A DNA stretch of 64,000 bases from Actinomycetales bacterium (GTDB lineage: Bacteria > Actinomycetota > Actinomycetes > Actinomycetales > Dermatophilaceae): contig JADJVX010000026.1 of the NCBI GenBank assembly GCA_016710385.1, forward strand, positions 186,001 through 250,000, read 5' to 3'. The position numbers were made by a program, and so were the translations under genes. This document shows, piece by piece, positions 62,632-64,000 of this stretch. The notes under the pieces are model-generated. The model made no database searches and was not told the DNA's origin. It worked only from the letters and a program-made list of their open reading frames with translations. The first letter of the stretch is position 1, and each line of letters starts with the position of its first letter.

Positions 62632-64000
62632 ATGCCTCATCGACCTGGGCCGCGCCCCACTGCGCGCCACACTGCACGGCGCCCGTTGCGCACCGTCCGT
62701 GCGGCGGTCGCGGGCATCGTCGCGCTCGGGCTCGCCCTCACCGGGTGCACCGGCAGCGCCGAGCCGCCGCCGCCAACGCCCGAGTCCACCGCGGCAGCGC
62801 TCGCGGCTGGGCTGACGTCCGGAGACCTGTCCCGTATGCCGTTCGACGGCTCCACCCCGGAAGCCGCCACCGCGGCGCTGGGCACCGTGGTCGCCGCCAT
62901 CAAAGACATCTCGCGCACGGTGACCGTGGTCAAGGTCGTGGACAAGACGTCCGCGGGCACCAACGCGGCGCGCACCGTCGCCGCGACGTTGCAGTGGACC
63001 TGGGATGTGTCGCCGACCGATGCCGACTGGAGCTACACCACCGAGGCAAAGCTCGTCCTCAATCCCGACAAGACCTGGCACGTCCAATGGTCACCGACGA
63101 TGATCGAACCCAAGCTCGACGCCACCGAACGGTTCACCGTCGAGCGGGTGCAAGGCCGCCGCGGCGAGATCCTCGGCGCCGGCGGTGAAGTGCTCGCCGG
63201 GCAACGCGATGTCTACCAGGTGGGCATCGACAAGGGCCGGGTCTCGGCCGCAGAGGCCTCGACGTCGGCCGCCGCATTGGCGACCCTCATGGGCATCGAC
63301 CCCACGGCATACACCCAGACGGTCGCCGCATCGGGGGCCAAGCAGTTCGTCGTCGCGATCACGCTGCGCACCACCGACCCGCGCATCGCCGGCAAGACCG
63401 CTGCGGTGCAGGCCATTCCCGGAGCCGTGGCCATCTCGGGCACCGCGACGCTCGGTCCGACGGCGACTTTCGCACGGGCGATCCTCGGCACGGTCGGGCC
63501 GGCCACGGCCGAGATCGTGCAGCGCTCGGGGGGCCGCATTTCGGCCACCGACACGGTGGGGCTGTCGGGTTTGCAGCAGCGTTACGACGGCTATTTGTCC
63601 GGGACGCCAGGGCTGAAGATCAAGGCCACCGGCACCACCGGGGGCACCGCTGTGTCGCGCCCGCTCTTCTCCCAGGACCCGATCCCCGGCAAGCCGCTGT
63701 CGATCACCCTCGACTTGCTCGCCCAAGAGGCTGCCGAGGAGTCGCTGGCGGCCTCGTCAGTGCCGGCGACGCTGGTGGCGATCCGGCCCTCCACCGGGGA
63801 GGTGGTCGCCGCGGCCAATAGCCCCACCGCGCAGGGAGCCCTCGCGACGACCGGTCGAGCGGCACCGGGCTCGACCTTCAAGATCGTGTCCTCCCTCGCC
63901 CTGCTGCGCGCCGGGCTGACCCCCGACTCGCCGGTGCAGTGCACCCCGACGACCGTGGTCGACGGGCGCAGCTTCAAGAACTACGACGACTACCCCGCCG
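62632..64000 (+). CDS. Class B penicillin-binding protein (C-terminus beyond window)
   Basis: 456 codons of a transpeptidase lipoprotein, open to the edge. ATG at 62632 with GGAAGGA before it; signal RTVRAAVAGIVALGLALTGC ends in a lipobox (LTGC). An NTF2-like MecA_N domain (AATAALGTVVAAIKDISRTV onward) is followed by the dimerisation region (RRGEILGAGGEVLAG...VYQVGID) and the start of the transpeptidase domain with SxxK at APGSTFKIVSS. This is the PBP2a/PbpA-like group, cross-linking peptidoglycan outside the membrane. SxN and KTG motifs lie beyond the window. Confidence 0.9.
   Translation, partial: MPHRPGPRPTARHTARRPLRTVRAAVAGIVALGLALTGCTGSAEPPPPTPESTAAALAAGLTSGDLSRMPFDGSTPEAATAALGTVVAAIKDISRTVTVVKVVDKTSAGTNAARTVAATLQWTWDVSPTDADWSYTTEAKLVLNPDKTWHVQWSPTMIEPKLDATERFTVERVQGRRGEILGAGGEVLAGQRDVYQVGIDKGRVSAAEASTSAAALATLMGIDPTAYTQTVAASGAKQFVVAITLRTTDPRIAGKTAAVQAIPGAVAISGTATLGPTATFARAILGTVGPATAEIVQRSGGRISATDTVGLSGLQQRYDGYLSGTPGLKIKATGTTGGTAVSRPLFSQDPIPGKPLSITLDLLAQEAAEESLAASSVPATLVAIRPSTGEVVAAANSPTAQGALATTGRAAPGSTFKIVSSLALLRAGLTPDSPVQCTPTTVVDGRSFKNYDDYPA

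Overview
The window is about 64 kb of high-GC DNA (third codon positions are almost all G or C, except in one patch). Gene content points to a high-GC Gram-positive actinobacterium: DUF222/HNH proteins, a DUF779 plus aldehyde dehydrogenase pair, a GAF regulator, an ESX-like small secreted protein, secreted peptidoglycan-binding proteins and TipA-like MerR regulators. Micrococcales, perhaps near Intrasporangiaceae, is my inference; there is no rRNA to confirm it. I saw no tRNA, rRNA or CRISPR array.

Layout. 1-2.8 kb: lipoprotein and ABC exporter (minus), divergent from an OmpR-type two-component pair (3.0-5.1 kb). 5.2-9.7 kb: aldehyde metabolism (DUF779, aldehyde dehydrogenase, GAF regulator) with two VOC proteins. 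9.9-10.5 kb: repeat array A. 10.5-13.4 kb: 2,4-dienoyl-CoA reductase and a SanA/YdcF protein. 13.4-15.5 kb: lower-GC island with a secreted M15/extensin-like peptidase and a Tat lipoprotein. 15.7-22.8 kb: serine hydrolase, MFS carrier, a Gfo/Idh/MocA-esterase fusion and NDH-2. 23.0-23.6 kb: HigBA-like toxin-antitoxin. 23.8-27.0 kb: TetR plus ABC exporter. 27.4-29.7 kb: DUF4442 protein and a DUF222/HNH protein. 29.9-33.8 kb: MerR plus ABC exporter and a YCII protein. 33.8-37.8 kb: MerR/GyrI regulator and a NarL-type two-component pair. 38-39 kb: two secreted peptidoglycan-binding proteins. 39.1-43.7 kb: Imm5-like/Arr fusion, terpenoid-cyclase-fold protein, racemase, VOC protein, MFS carrier. 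43.9-49.1 kb: second DUF222/HNH gene and a three-gene ESX-like secretion operon. 49.1-53.5 kb: decayed defence region (orphan HsdM, RHH antitoxin, broken toxin, AAA ATPase, broken hydrolase). 53.5-56.9 kb: pyridoxal kinase, rhodanese, Fpg/Nei glycosylase, App1 phosphatase. 57.0-58.1 kb: repeat array B. 58.2-64 kb: cupin, PatB-type C-S lyase, Fe-S repair protein, DMFase-like lipoprotein, class B penicillin-binding protein (cut by the edge).

The strongest unexplained signal is an octamer, GTATGCCG (reverse CGGCATAC). By eye I count about 105 copies, near-equal on both strands, against roughly 2 expected at this base composition. It lies in all reading frames, between genes, and as inverted pairs in hairpins, which resembles a DNA-uptake-type genome signature. 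It is missing from the lower-GC island and from the 28.0-30.9 kb segment. Other unexplained elements are two arrays of one hairpin repeat family and a 51-bp palindrome at four intergenic sites, one expanded into a 20-bp tandem array.

Eight apparent frameshifts in otherwise intact genes are all repaired by adding one base. That points to deletion-type sequencing errors at least as much as to real gene decay.
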